Positions 44,149-51,922 of a stretch of 64,000 nt of DNA are shown piece by piece; within the stretch, counting starts at the first letter, position 1, and the number at the start of each line of letters is the position of its first letter. The position numbers and the translations under genes were made by a program. Source of the DNA: Synechococcus sp. MEDNS5 (GTDB taxonomy: Bacteria > Cyanobacteriota > Cyanobacteriia > PCC-6307 > Cyanobiaceae). The stretch is taken from positions 1,922,001 to 1,986,000 of the forward strand of contig NZ_CP047952.1 of NCBI RefSeq assembly GCF_014279875.1. Direction: 5' to 3'. Below the pieces are notes generated by a model. That model was not told the origin of the DNA. It saw nothing but the letters and a program-made list of their open reading frames with translations, and ran no database searches.

Positions 44149-45963
44149 TCAGACAGTCATCCCCTGATCAGCCATGACCATCCCAGGCATGGGGAAGCCC
44201 GAAACGCCCGTGAGCTCTCCATCGCCATTCAAGTCGGTAGCGAAGCCCGCTTCCAAACCGCGGCTAATGGCTTTCTCCTCAGAGATCCAACGCCCGCGGC
44301 CAAACAATTCACCCTCCTCGTCGAAACGGAACACTCGGAATTGACCATCACGATCTCCCTCGCCTTCGGCAAGAACCCTGAAGCCACCACCGAATGCATC
44401 CTTTGCAGCAAGAAAGTCCCACCGATCTGACGTGGCATCCGACAACGCCTTACCGGAGCGTCGAACAAGAGCGATGGTCTCATCACCACGGGCAATGGCA
44501 TAGCCAGAATCATTGCCAATCAGCTCGAGCGACTGTGAGGCCAAGGGATTGACTGCATCCATCACCTGGCCAGTGATGACATCGGGCGTCATAGCAGACG
44601 TGTCCATTCCCATGCTCATGTTCATTCCCGTCTCCATTCCCATCTCCATCGTCATCGACGCCTGGGCGGGAGCAAAGAAATTGCTCCGGGTCAGCGAGCC
44701 GCTATTGGGCATCCCTTCACCCTGTGCATTGAAGCTGATGGAAATCTCACCATTGGCAGGAATGCTGTCATTCCAATCAGCAGGAGTAAACGTCACACGA
44801 TTGAGACCATTTCCTACATCCTCAACAGTTGCATTACCAGCCCAACTCTGAAACTGGTCATGGGGAGTGAGGAAAGAAACCTCCCAGTCGTCGACGGCAA
44901 ATCCCATGGGATTTCTGACAATCAGATTACCGCCCATGCCGCCGCCCCACCAAAGGGATCCATCCACTTCCAACTGAAGGCAGCTGTTATGCACATTCGA
45001 ACCACCAGGCAGATTCATCACCACTTTGGTTAGATCCGGAGGCGTCATATCCATATCCATTCCCATATCCATGCCCACATCCATGCCCATGTCCATATCC
45101 ATGCCCATGTCCATTCCCATATCGATTCCCGTGTCCATGGGCATGTCCATTTCGGAACCCATGTCCTGAGATGTTTGTTCAGCAACCTCTTGCTGTTCAG
45201 CACGTTCCTGAATTTGACGCGTGCTCTCTTCCAGGCTCCTGGGCTGACCAGGAGCTTCTCCGGAGGCCGTCACAAATGCCCCTACTCGCGTTTGAAAACC
45301 ATCGGTAGGACCACCTTCTGGCGTGAAGAGCATGGTGCGGTCCACCAGGGACAGTTGTTCAGGCTGGAAGCCGAATGCTCTATCGAGAAGATCCTCCTGG
45401 ATCTGATCGAAATGGAATTCCAGATTGGCACCGATCAGCTGCTCTTTCTGTACCCCTTTGAAAACGAAACGCTGACCGATTGGCTCAGAGCTGATCACCA
45501 GGTCTGCGCCTTCATTCACTACTGAAAGACGCTCCCTCGTTCCGAAGTAGAGGAAATTGATCTTGTCGGTGACAGGATCAAAATTCTCAATCGTCGTGAC
45601 ACTGTCACGTTCATGCGAGCGAATATAGACCGTACTCTCTCGATCAGGATTTCCAGAATCAAAGGCAGGGCCAATGCCCTTTTCCCAGGAGAAAACGCCA
45701 CCAATATCTCCCCGCAGGTGCTCATTGCCCACGGGAGCGAAATTGCTTTCACTCAGGTCACTCCATTGAATTCCCTGACCATTTGCTCCAAGAATCCGCT
45801 GAAACTGATTGGGCTGCCATGGATAAACGATTGTGGCCGTTCCATTAGGTTCCTCACCGAGAATCAGGCTATGAACAGAAATGTTGCCGAAATCCAGCTG
45901 ATCATTCGCTGGATCAAAGTTGGTGATGTCCTGAGAAAAATTGCCGACTTGAATGCGAGCCAT
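44149..45963 (-). CDS. Module A + CBM2 protein with Met-Asp-rich linkers
   Basis: A 604-residue companion of the chitinase-like protein. Residues 1-245 are module A (compare QDITNFDPANDQLDFGN and IRSHERDSVTTIENFDP with the neighbour). Then come a Met-Asp-Gly linker (about 265-305; 16 Met in 39 residues), a CBM2-like domain (about 324-424; DGSLWWGGGMGG, WAGNATVEDVG), a second Met-rich linker (about 434-455) and a C-terminal domain with DGQFRVFRFDEEGE and FATDLNGDGELTG, of a type seen in secreted cyanobacterial proteins. No catalytic domain is recognised and no Sec signal is visible. A role as glycan- or chitin-binding surface protein is inferred. Confidence 0.8.
   Translation of the reverse strand: MARIQVGNFSQDITNFDPANDQLDFGNISVHSLILGEEPNGTATIVYPWQPNQFQRILGANGQGIQWSDLSESNFAPVGNEHLRGDIGGVFSWEKGIGPAFDSGNPDRESTVYIRSHERDSVTTIENFDPVTDKINFLYFGTRERLSVVNEGADLVISSEPIGQRFVFKGVQKEQLIGANLEFHFDQIQEDLLDRAFGFQPEQLSLVDRTMLFTPEGGPTDGFQTRVGAFVTASGEAPGQPRSLEESTRQIQERAEQQEVAEQTSQDMGSEMDMPMDTGIDMGMDMGMDMDMGMDVGMDMGMDMDMTPPDLTKVVMNLPGGSNVHNSCLQLEVDGSLWWGGGMGGNLIVRNPMGFAVDDWEVSFLTPHDQFQSWAGNATVEDVGNGLNRVTFTPADWNDSIPANGEISISFNAQGEGMPNSGSLTRSNFFAPAQASMTMEMGMETGMNMSMGMDTSAMTPDVITGQVMDAVNPLASQSLELIGNDSGYAIARGDETIALVRRSGKALSDATSDRWDFLAAKDAFGGGFRVLAEGEGDRDGQFRVFRFDEEGELFGRGRWISEEKAISRGLEAGFATDLNGDGELTGVSGFPMPGMVMADQGMTV
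45046..45165 (-). repeat. Degenerate Met-Asp/Met-Gly coding repeat
   Basis: A run of ATGGAC/ATGGGC-type hexamers (seen on the plus strand as CATGTCCATATCCATGCCCAT and similar) encodes alternating Met-Asp and Met-Gly. It is less perfect than the (GACCCC)10 repeat. The spacing of Met resembles M-x-M copper-binding motifs. Confidence 0.7.
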
Positions 45964-46251
45964 AGATTCATGTTGTTCAAGGCCCCGTCATCATTGACGC
46001 GTTCTCAGATCACAAGCACCCTGCAATCAAAGGGTTGGTGGCCGCATCCAGACGCACCCTGCGTCATGGATGTCACCATCTGTTTGCAGCCAAGGAAGAT
46101 CCGGTTACATCCTCTTCGCAAGGAGTTGATCAAAGGATCACAATCACAGCCGTGCTTCTGGATTCCAAGGGCGCTCTCCAGACACAAACGATGAAGATCT
46201 CATCGTTGTCAGACGAGTCGCGCGCCAGTCGTTCAACTGGTTCTGATGCGA
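45964..46251. other. Intergenic region upstream of the 604-residue gene
   Basis: 288 bases between the LuxR-type regulator and the 604-residue gene, both on the minus strand. Short frames on both strands have no recognisable product. It must hold the promoter of the 604-residue gene, but no clear motif or long repeat was found. Confidence 0.35.
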
Positions 46252-46956
46252 TTAATCCACCCAGTGACGCCGAATGCCCTCTACGGCAGCAGCGGTTCGA
46301 TCCCTCACGTTCAACTTGCGCATGATGGATTGCACATGCCCTCTCGCCGTGGTCTCTGCAATTGAGAGCGCCTCACCGATCCCCTTGTTTGTGAAGCCGT
46401 TGCAAAGCAGCTGAAGCACCCGGCGCTCCTGCTCCGACAGAACGTGGTTGCCATTGAGTTCATGCTTCTTGATGGCAAAAGGAATTGCAGGATCCACAAA
46501 CCGCACTCCCGCCAGAATCGACTCCACCGCATTCACGATCGCCATCAGATCAAGACTGGGGCGGGCCAGCACCACATCCGAAGGGCTGGCCAGCGCCTCT
46601 TTCAGCCTCGGTGAGTCGATTTGCTCCAGGGTGAACACAGTGGCGATGGGCGACTGAGGCACTGATCGCTGCTCGAGATCAGCCACGAGCGCAAGCCCAT
46701 CCCCGCTTTCCAGATGCTCACTGACGAAGGCCAATAGGGGACCACGAACGTCATCGAGACAGGCCAACGCTTCTCGGTGCGTCGTGGCAATTCCCACCAG
46801 ACGGCTGGGGTGATCGTCGTGATGCAGGGCAAAACAACTGGCCAGAGCCAGGGCATAGGGGCGATTGTCAGTCGCCACCAGAATCCGGTGATTCTGAGAC
46901 AAGTCCTGCAGGTGCTGACTGAGCGTTCGGAAGGAATCGTCAATCGTGATCAACAT
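46252..46956 (-). CDS. LuxR-family regulator with degenerate receiver domain
   Basis: A 234-residue protein. The N-terminal half aligns by eye with a response-regulator receiver, but the phospho-accepting Asp position reads Glu80 (VSEHLESGDGLALV, where SDxxLPxGxGL is usual). The C-terminal HTH is of LuxR/GerE type (LSEQERRVLQLLCNGFTNKGIGEAL, near residues 173-197). A Glu at the phosphosite suggests phosphorylation-independent activity. It is divergent from the first grrP gene with a 128-nt gap, and upstream of the CBM2 gene, so it may control either; this is inference. Confidence 0.8.
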   Translation of the reverse strand: MLITIDDSFRTLSQHLQDLSQNHRILVATDNRPYALALASCFALHHDDHPSRLVGIATTHREALACLDDVRGPLLAFVSEHLESGDGLALVADLEQRSVPQSPIATVFTLEQIDSPRLKEALASPSDVVLARPSLDLMAIVNAVESILAGVRFVDPAIPFAIKKHELNGNHVLSEQERRVLQLLCNGFTNKGIGEALSIAETTARGHVQSIMRKLNVRDRTAAAVEGIRRHWVD

Positions 46957-47084
46957 CCATTCACTCCCCTTCTCATCACCTGTTCAGCATGAGCGCTCCC
47001 TCCACGGCAGCGCCAGAGGGAATAGCCAGATTGACCGGCTTTCCCTACCAATGAGAGGGAGATCCCTCCAGCCGTGGCTACCCC

Positions 47085-47990
47085 ATGCCCACCGATCGCG
47101 TCCTGAGGCCCGCCCTGATCTGTGTCCTCAGTCTTCTGGCCTTTGGTTGCCAAGCGAAGCCTCCATTGGCTGACCCTGGAGCGAACAAAAGGAGCGATGG
47201 GCAACTGCGGACTGTCGTGGTGGGGGAAGAGCTTCCCCTGGTGAAGAAAACAGACGCGGGCTTCGACGGTTTGAGCTTTGTCTTCATCGAAGCCATCCGT
47301 GATCAGCTCAGCCACACCGATGGAAAGGAAATTGCAATCCAGACGATCCCCGTCAAAACCCTGCGCGAAGCACAGTCCCTGCTGGAGCAAGGCAAAGCAG
47401 ATCTGGCCTGTGGTGTGGATTTCAGCTGGAAGCGACAGACTCTGCTGGATTACACGCTGCCCTTTGCCTCAACTGGAATCCGTCTCCTGGCTCCTGAAGG
47501 GAATGACGGCACCCCTGACAGTCTTCAAGGCAAGACCATCGGGGTCGTGAAGGGCAGTGTTGCCGCCTCAGTGCTGGCCAACAACCTTGAAACAGCAACG
47601 TTCCAATTCTTTTCGTCTCCAGCACAAGCATTGAGCGCACTGAAGGAAGGAACGATTGAAATCCTCGGCGGAGACAGCCTTTGGCTGCAAGCCAGCCGCG
47701 AGGGGGTCGCACCCAAAGATGATCTCGTACCGAATCAGCCCTACGCCCGCACATCTGTGGCTTGCGTCGTAACCGAGGGAGATGCATCCCTTTTGGACGC
47801 CAGCAATCTCGCCATCGGTCGGGTGCTGCAGGACTACGTGGACGGGGATCAAGCCGTTCGCAAAGAGATCAACAGCTGGATCGGCCCTGGCAGTGCTGTG
47901 GGCTTAAGCGACGACGACATCGCCCACTACTACAGCGTTGTGTTGGCAACGGTGACGGAATTCAGAAAAGACACGGATCAATCCAACTGA
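47085..47990 (+). CDS. grrP: GrrP: orphan family-3 solute-binding lipoprotein (copy 1)
   Basis: A 301-residue protein with a lipoprotein signal (CVLSLLAFGCQAKPP, Cys about residue 21) and a type 3 periplasmic-binding fold (GLSFVFIEAIRDQL, KADLACGVDFSWKRQ, LPFASTGIRLLAPEGNDG). No ABC permease or ATPase is nearby. Orphan binding proteins of this type are known as GrrP in the GRRM system (GrrM radical SAM enzyme, GrrA Gly-rich peptide, GrrP). It is followed 46 nt later by a GrrA gene. A second copy lies at 48833-49771. Confidence 0.85.
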   Translation: MPTDRVLRPALICVLSLLAFGCQAKPPLADPGANKRSDGQLRTVVVGEELPLVKKTDAGFDGLSFVFIEAIRDQLSHTDGKEIAIQTIPVKTLREAQSLLEQGKADLACGVDFSWKRQTLLDYTLPFASTGIRLLAPEGNDGTPDSLQGKTIGVVKGSVAASVLANNLETATFQFFSSPAQALSALKEGTIEILGGDSLWLQASREGVAPKDDLVPNQPYARTSVACVVTEGDASLLDASNLAIGRVLQDYVDGDQAVRKEINSWIGPGSAVGLSDDDIAHYYSVVLATVTEFRKDTDQSN

Positions 47991-48036
47991 TGCCTCACCG
48001 ACGACCAGCCGCTCTCCCCCACTCGTTGGAATCACC

Positions 48037-48399
48037 ATGAAACTCAAAAGTCCCCTGCTCAGCTTGCTCACGTTGATGGCCGCTTGCTCCACGCTTCAGC
48101 AGGGCGCCTCTGCCCGCGTTTTCGTTGAACCTGATCCTGGCCTGGCTCTCGAGCGTCGCGTGAGTGCGCTCAATCTTGACCAACTGCAGCAGCAGCAAGA
48201 GCAACTCCTGGCCCGCCACTGGAGGAACGGTGGTGGCTGGGGCAACGGCGGTGGGCGCCGCTGGCGCAATGGCGGCTGGGGCAATGGCGGCTTCCGCAAC
48301 GGAGGATGGCGGAACGGCGGGTTCCGCAATGGAGGCTGGGGAAATGGTGGCGGAATTGGCTGGGCGAATGGTGGTCCCGGGATCACCATTCGCTGGTGA
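48037..48399 (+). CDS. grrA: GrrA: Gly-rich radical-SAM substrate peptide (copy 1)
   Basis: A 120-residue precursor. Residues 1-26 form a signal peptide (probable cut after GASA). Residues 28-45 (VFVEPDPGLALERRVSAL) form a leader region conserved with copy 2. Residues 61-111 hold nine aromatic-X-Asn motifs, mostly followed by Gly-Gly: WRN (62, 76, 91), WGN (68, 81, 101), FRN (86, 96) and WAN (109). Grr-type radical SAM/SPASM enzymes are reported to link the aromatic ring to the third residue of such triplets, giving cyclophanes. Modification is inferred from grrM downstream. Confidence 0.88.
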   Translation: MKLKSPLLSLLTLMAACSTLQQGASARVFVEPDPGLALERRVSALNLDQLQQQQEQLLARHWRNGGGWGNGGGRRWRNGGWGNGGFRNGGWRNGGFRNGGWGNGGGIGWANGGPGITIRW

Positions 48400-48449
48400 A
48401 GCAGCCGCCAGTGAGAGCATTACCCTTCTCTCACCGCTGAACTGTTTCC

Positions 48450-48719
48450 ATGACGAGCACTGAACCGGGGTCTCAACGCTGCGCGCTCTGCCAGGTCGAG
48501 ATTCAGGGCGAAGGCTCGGCCACTGATCGTGTGCTCTTCAGCAGAGGAACCCCCGGCACTCGCGGCAAACTCTGGGCAAGGGTCTGTCAGTACCTCAAAA
48601 CCGACGAACAGAAGCAGCAGTGCATCAACCAGGATCCAGCCCTGCGTGGGGCACCCCAGCCCGGCGATGGCTTCGAAGAAATCACCGCCATTCAGCTCGG
48701 GGATGGTGGCCAGGTTTGA
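48450..48719 (+). CDS. Hypothetical Cys-containing protein (89 aa)
   Basis: A small soluble protein with four Cys (11, 14, 46, 58), the first two as CALC, in the order CxxC-x31-C-x11-C. The middle part reads GTRGKLWARVCQYLKTDEQKQQCINQDP. No signal peptide. No named family recognised. It lies inside the grr locus between grrA copy 1 and grrP copy 2, on the same strand, so it may be part of the system or a neighbour trapped between the duplicated pairs. Confidence 0.65.
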   Translation: MTSTEPGSQRCALCQVEIQGEGSATDRVLFSRGTPGTRGKLWARVCQYLKTDEQKQQCINQDPALRGAPQPGDGFEEITAIQLGDGGQV

Positions 48720-48832
48720 TGGCGTGAGCTGATCCTGCGTCGATCCCAATCAGGCATCATTTGCTCGGATGTAGTGGACTCTTCTGCCGTACGTGCCTAG
48801 ACGTAAGCGAGATACGTCCTGACTGCGTCGTC

Positions 48833-49771
48833 ATGCGTCTGATCCAGAGAGCCGCCACTGGCCTGCTCGCCTTCTCCACGTTGGCTCTGGTTGCATGCCA
48901 GAACAAAGAAGCAAGCCAAACATCTGACTCACAATCTTCCGCATCAGCCCCAGAGCAATCGACCAGCAACGTTTTCGACACAGGCAAGCTTCGCGCTGTT
49001 GTGATCGGCGATGCCCTGCCGATGGTGAAGAAGGATGGTGATAACTACGACGGCCTGTCGTTCGTGGTTCTCGAAGCCATTCGGGATCAACTCAATGTGT
49101 CCCCGCTGAAAAAAGACAAGGACATCGACATCGAACCTGTTGCCGTTGGATCGGCGCAGGAAGGACTCAACAAAATCCGTTCCGGGGCGGCTGATATCGC
49201 CTGCGGCGTGGCCTTCAGCTGGAAGCGCCAACGCACCCTCACCTACACCCTTCCCTTCGCCATGGGTGGGGTGAGGGTGCTGGCCCCTCAAGGCAACGAT
49301 GGAACCCCTGACAGCCTGAATGGGCAGACGGTTGGTGTGGTGAAAGACAGCGTGGCTGCCAATGTTCTGGCCTCATCGGTGGATGACGCCTCCTTCCAGT
49401 TCTTCGACACCCCCGACGAAGCGCTTGCGGCGCTCAAGGACGGAACGGTGAAGGTTCTCGGCGGCGACAGTCTCTGGCTGAAGGCCAACCAAGCTGCAAC
49501 CGCTCCTGAAGCAGCGCTGGTCCCTGCACTTCCCTACGCACGCTCTGGCATCGGCTGCGTGGTGGCTGGAACCACCCCCAAGCTTTTGAACATGAGCAAC
49601 CTGGCCATCGGACGTCTGCTCTCGGCCTACGTCAACGACAACGACGAAGTCCGCAGTGAAATCAACAACTGGGTCGGCAGTGGCAGCACCTTGGGCCTCA
49701 GCGATGACCAGATCGGCAGCTTCTTCACGATCGTGTTGTCCACTGCAGCCGAATTCAACAAGCAGTCCTGA
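48833..49771 (+). CDS. grrP: GrrP: orphan family-3 solute-binding lipoprotein (copy 2)
   Basis: A 312-residue paralogue of the 47085 gene. It has a lipoprotein signal (LLAFSTLALVACQNKEAS, lipobox Cys about residue 22), a Ser/Gln-rich spacer, and then the same fold (GLSFVVLEAIRDQL, AADIACGVAFSWKRQR, VRVLAPQGNDGTPDSL). Ligand-pocket stretches are conserved between copies, so both may bind the same ligand or the modified GrrA peptide. I chose ATG 48833, which opens directly on the signal peptide, over the frame start at 48761. The 112-nt gap before it could hold its own promoter. Confidence 0.85.
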   Translation: MRLIQRAATGLLAFSTLALVACQNKEASQTSDSQSSASAPEQSTSNVFDTGKLRAVVIGDALPMVKKDGDNYDGLSFVVLEAIRDQLNVSPLKKDKDIDIEPVAVGSAQEGLNKIRSGAADIACGVAFSWKRQRTLTYTLPFAMGGVRVLAPQGNDGTPDSLNGQTVGVVKDSVAANVLASSVDDASFQFFDTPDEALAALKDGTVKVLGGDSLWLKANQAATAPEAALVPALPYARSGIGCVVAGTTPKLLNMSNLAIGRLLSAYVNDNDEVRSEINNWVGSGSTLGLSDDQIGSFFTIVLSTAAEFNKQS

Positions 49772-49805
49772 CCCTGACCCGTTCGTCCATTCTCATTTCT
49801 GAACC

Positions 49806-50144
49806 ATGAACAAAACCAGTCTGCTGAGCCTTGCCGCCGTCCTTGCGACCAGCGCAATTCTCTGCGAATCCTCGAAAGCCGCCGTGCACCGCGAGCCTGA
49901 TCTCGGCAATGCGCTCGAACAGCGCATTGAACGGATGGGAACGAAGGCCTGGGCCCTCCTCGACAGCAACGGCATCACCGGCACCACTCCCGACTCCATC
50001 GCCAGGGCCTGGGGCAACGGCGGTGGCCGGGCCTGGGGCAACGGTGGCCGGGCCTGGGGCAACGGTGGCGGTGGCCGTGGCTTCGCTAACGGCGGCGGCG
50101 GCGGCTTCGCCAATGGCTACCGCGGCGGTTTCGCGAACTGGTGA
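49806..50144 (+). CDS. grrA: GrrA: Gly-rich radical-SAM substrate peptide (copy 2)
   Basis: A 112-residue precursor with a signal peptide (residues 1-25, probable cut after SSKA) and a leader VHREPDLGNALEQRIERM that matches copy 1. The Gly-rich tail (68-112) has six aromatic-X-Asn motifs: WGN at 69, 77 and 84; FAN at 93, 101 and 109. A further YRG at 105 lacks the Asn. The stop overlaps the grrM start (GTGA), so peptide and enzyme are translationally coupled. Confidence 0.88.
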   Translation: MNKTSLLSLAAVLATSAILCESSKAAVHREPDLGNALEQRIERMGTKAWALLDSNGITGTTPDSIARAWGNGGGRAWGNGGRAWGNGGGGRGFANGGGGGFANGYRGGFANW

Positions 50145-51292
50145 ACACGTCTGACTACGGCCCCATCGGTCTTCTGGTGATCCAGTCGACGTCCCTCTGC
50201 AATCTCGACTGCAGCTACTGCTACCTACCAGACCGACAGAAGCGGAACATCTTCAACCTCCAGCAGCAGCTACCCCTGCTGCTGGAGCGGGTGTATGAAA
50301 GCCCGTTTTGGGGTCCCCATCTTTCGATTCTCTGGCACGCCGGAGAACCCCTCACCCTGCCGACTGCTTTTTACGACGAAGCCAGCGTCATCATCAATCG
50401 TGAAACGGCTGATCTCCAGGCCCAGGGGGTAGTGATTGAGCAACATATTCAGACCAATGCCACGTTGATCAACGACGCCTGGTGTGAATGCTTCCAACGC
50501 AACAACATCGTGGTGGGCGTCAGCATTGATGGTCCTGAAGAAATTCACAACAGTCACAGGCGGTTCCGCAATGGCCAGGGATCCCATGGGCACACCCTGA
50601 ATGGCATCCGCACCCTCAGGAAGCACAACATCGACTTTCACGCGATCGCCGTGCTCACTGAGGATGCTCTTGATCAACCCGAACGCATGTACACCTTCTT
50701 CCGCGATGAGGGGATTCATGCGCTTGGGTTCAACGTGGAGGAGCAGGAGGGTGTTCATACCAACTCCTCGATGCAGGGACTGGCCAAGGAACGGCGTTAC
50801 CGCGAGTTTCTCTCCCGTTTCTGGACCCTTAATCAACAGGACGGTTTTCCTCTGCGCATCCGGGAATTCGACCAGGTGATGGGCATGATCGCCGGCGGTC
50901 AACGTCTGCTACAGAACGAAATGAACCGTCCTTACGCGATTCTGAGCGTGGATGCGAAGGGCAACTTTTCCACCTTCGACCCCGAGCTGCTCTCGGTGGA
51001 AACCGAGCGCTACGGATTGTTCAACCTCGGCAACATCCGCGATCTCTCACTCTTGGATGCCACCGAAGGCGCCCCATTCCAGCGCCTGCTGCAGGAGATG
51101 CAGGCGGGAACAGAGCGCTGTCAACAGACCTGCGAGTACTACGGGTTCTGCGGAGGCGGAAACGGCAGCAACAAGTACTGGGAGCATGGGAGTCTTGATG
51201 CCGCAGAGACCTGCGCCTGCCGCTTCTCGAGCCAGATCCCTGTTGACGTGGTGCTGAACAAGATGGAACTGGAGAGTGCAACCAGCCCCTGA
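50141..51292 (+). CDS. grrM: GrrM: radical SAM/SPASM peptide-modifying enzyme
   Basis: A 383-residue radical SAM enzyme with the cluster motif CNLDCSYCYLP (Cys20, 24, 27) and a C-terminal SPASM domain binding auxiliary clusters (Cys327, 331, 337 in CQQTCEYYGFCGGGNGSNK, then Cys358 and Cys360). WHAGEPLTLP near residue 66 is the SAM-binding GEP motif. Position after two GrrA precursors and the GTGA overlap identify it as GrrM. From published work on Xye/Grr/Fxs enzymes, the expected reaction is C-C bond formation between an aromatic ring and the beta-carbon of a residue two positions later. It is the only maturase seen for both precursors. Confidence 0.9.
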   Translation: MNTSDYGPIGLLVIQSTSLCNLDCSYCYLPDRQKRNIFNLQQQLPLLLERVYESPFWGPHLSILWHAGEPLTLPTAFYDEASVIINRETADLQAQGVVIEQHIQTNATLINDAWCECFQRNNIVVGVSIDGPEEIHNSHRRFRNGQGSHGHTLNGIRTLRKHNIDFHAIAVLTEDALDQPERMYTFFRDEGIHALGFNVEEQEGVHTNSSMQGLAKERRYREFLSRFWTLNQQDGFPLRIREFDQVMGMIAGGQRLLQNEMNRPYAILSVDAKGNFSTFDPELLSVETERYGLFNLGNIRDLSLLDATEGAPFQRLLQEMQAGTERCQQTCEYYGFCGGGNGSNKYWEHGSLDAAETCACRFSSQIPVDVVLNKMELESATSP

Positions 51293-51334
51293 AGCACTCC
51301 CTCAACATTCCCTCATCGAGCTCATTCCCACACC

Positions 51335-51841
51335 ATGCGCAACCAATCAGGACCGGCCGCTATCACCCTTTGCTTTGCTGCGATCTGTGGCGCGGTCTCG
51401 ATGGCACCTCAAGCCCATGCCGGCTGTTCCTTCCTGATGCCAGTCGGGGGCAATGGCAACGGACCCAAGCCCTACATCGTCAAGAAACAGGTCGAGCGCC
51501 CCAAAGGCTTGGTGGGTAAAGCCGTCGGGCGGACGAACTGGAACACGGATTTCGTCGTCAACCAGCCCTACAAGAGCTTCAAGCTCTTTTTCACGGCGGA
51601 CTCAACCGATGGCAACCCGGGTGCCTATCCGATCGAGGCCTATCTGAAATTCACAGACGGCAGCAACCTCAGGGTCGTGCAGGAATCCATGAAGCCCCCG
51701 ACTGGTACCGGTGCTCAGTTTGGTCCGTTCACCGTTCCATCCGGAAAAGCCGTGGGTCAGGTGAATTTCAAAATCGGTGCGAACAATGATCCAGGGGCCA
51801 CAGGCTTCAGTTACCGAATCTCAGTCCAGGGGTGCAATTGA
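51335..51841 (+). CDS. Secreted hypothetical protein (168 aa)
   Basis: Signal peptide ITLCFAAICGAVSMAPQAHA (cut about residue 29), then a beta-rich domain with FVVNQPYKSFKLFFTADST and GFSYRISVQGCN; Cys31 and Cys167 could form a disulfide. No family recognised. It follows grrM by 42 nt on the same strand and may be the last gene of the grr transcript. Whether it is a grr component or a chance neighbour is open. Confidence 0.65.
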   Translation: MRNQSGPAAITLCFAAICGAVSMAPQAHAGCSFLMPVGGNGNGPKPYIVKKQVERPKGLVGKAVGRTNWNTDFVVNQPYKSFKLFFTADSTDGNPGAYPIEAYLKFTDGSNLRVVQESMKPPTGTGAQFGPFTVPSGKAVGQVNFKIGANNDPGATGFSYRISVQGCN

Positions 51842-51922
51842 ACACACTGCAAGGTCTGGGATAGGGCTCCGGGAACCTCCATCGCCTACATTGAAAAAGG
51901 CCTGGTGAGTTCCTCTCTCCGG

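Noticed and set aside
48217..48375. Regular short repeats in the grrA genes, at first sight like a CRISPR array.
   Set aside because: The repeats are 15-24 bases, lie in frame in a coding sequence and have no spacers of constant length. No cas genes are nearby.
48096..48389. Pro-rich minus-strand frame opposite grrA copy 1.
   Set aside because: Antisense of the Gly/Asn/Trp-rich repeat; the repeated Pro-Pro pattern is a by-product.
48790..48817. TACGT/ACGTA dyad plus a third TACGT upstream of grrP copy 2.
   Set aside because: Five-base arms are too short to rise above chance, and no matching site was seen upstream of grrP copy 1.
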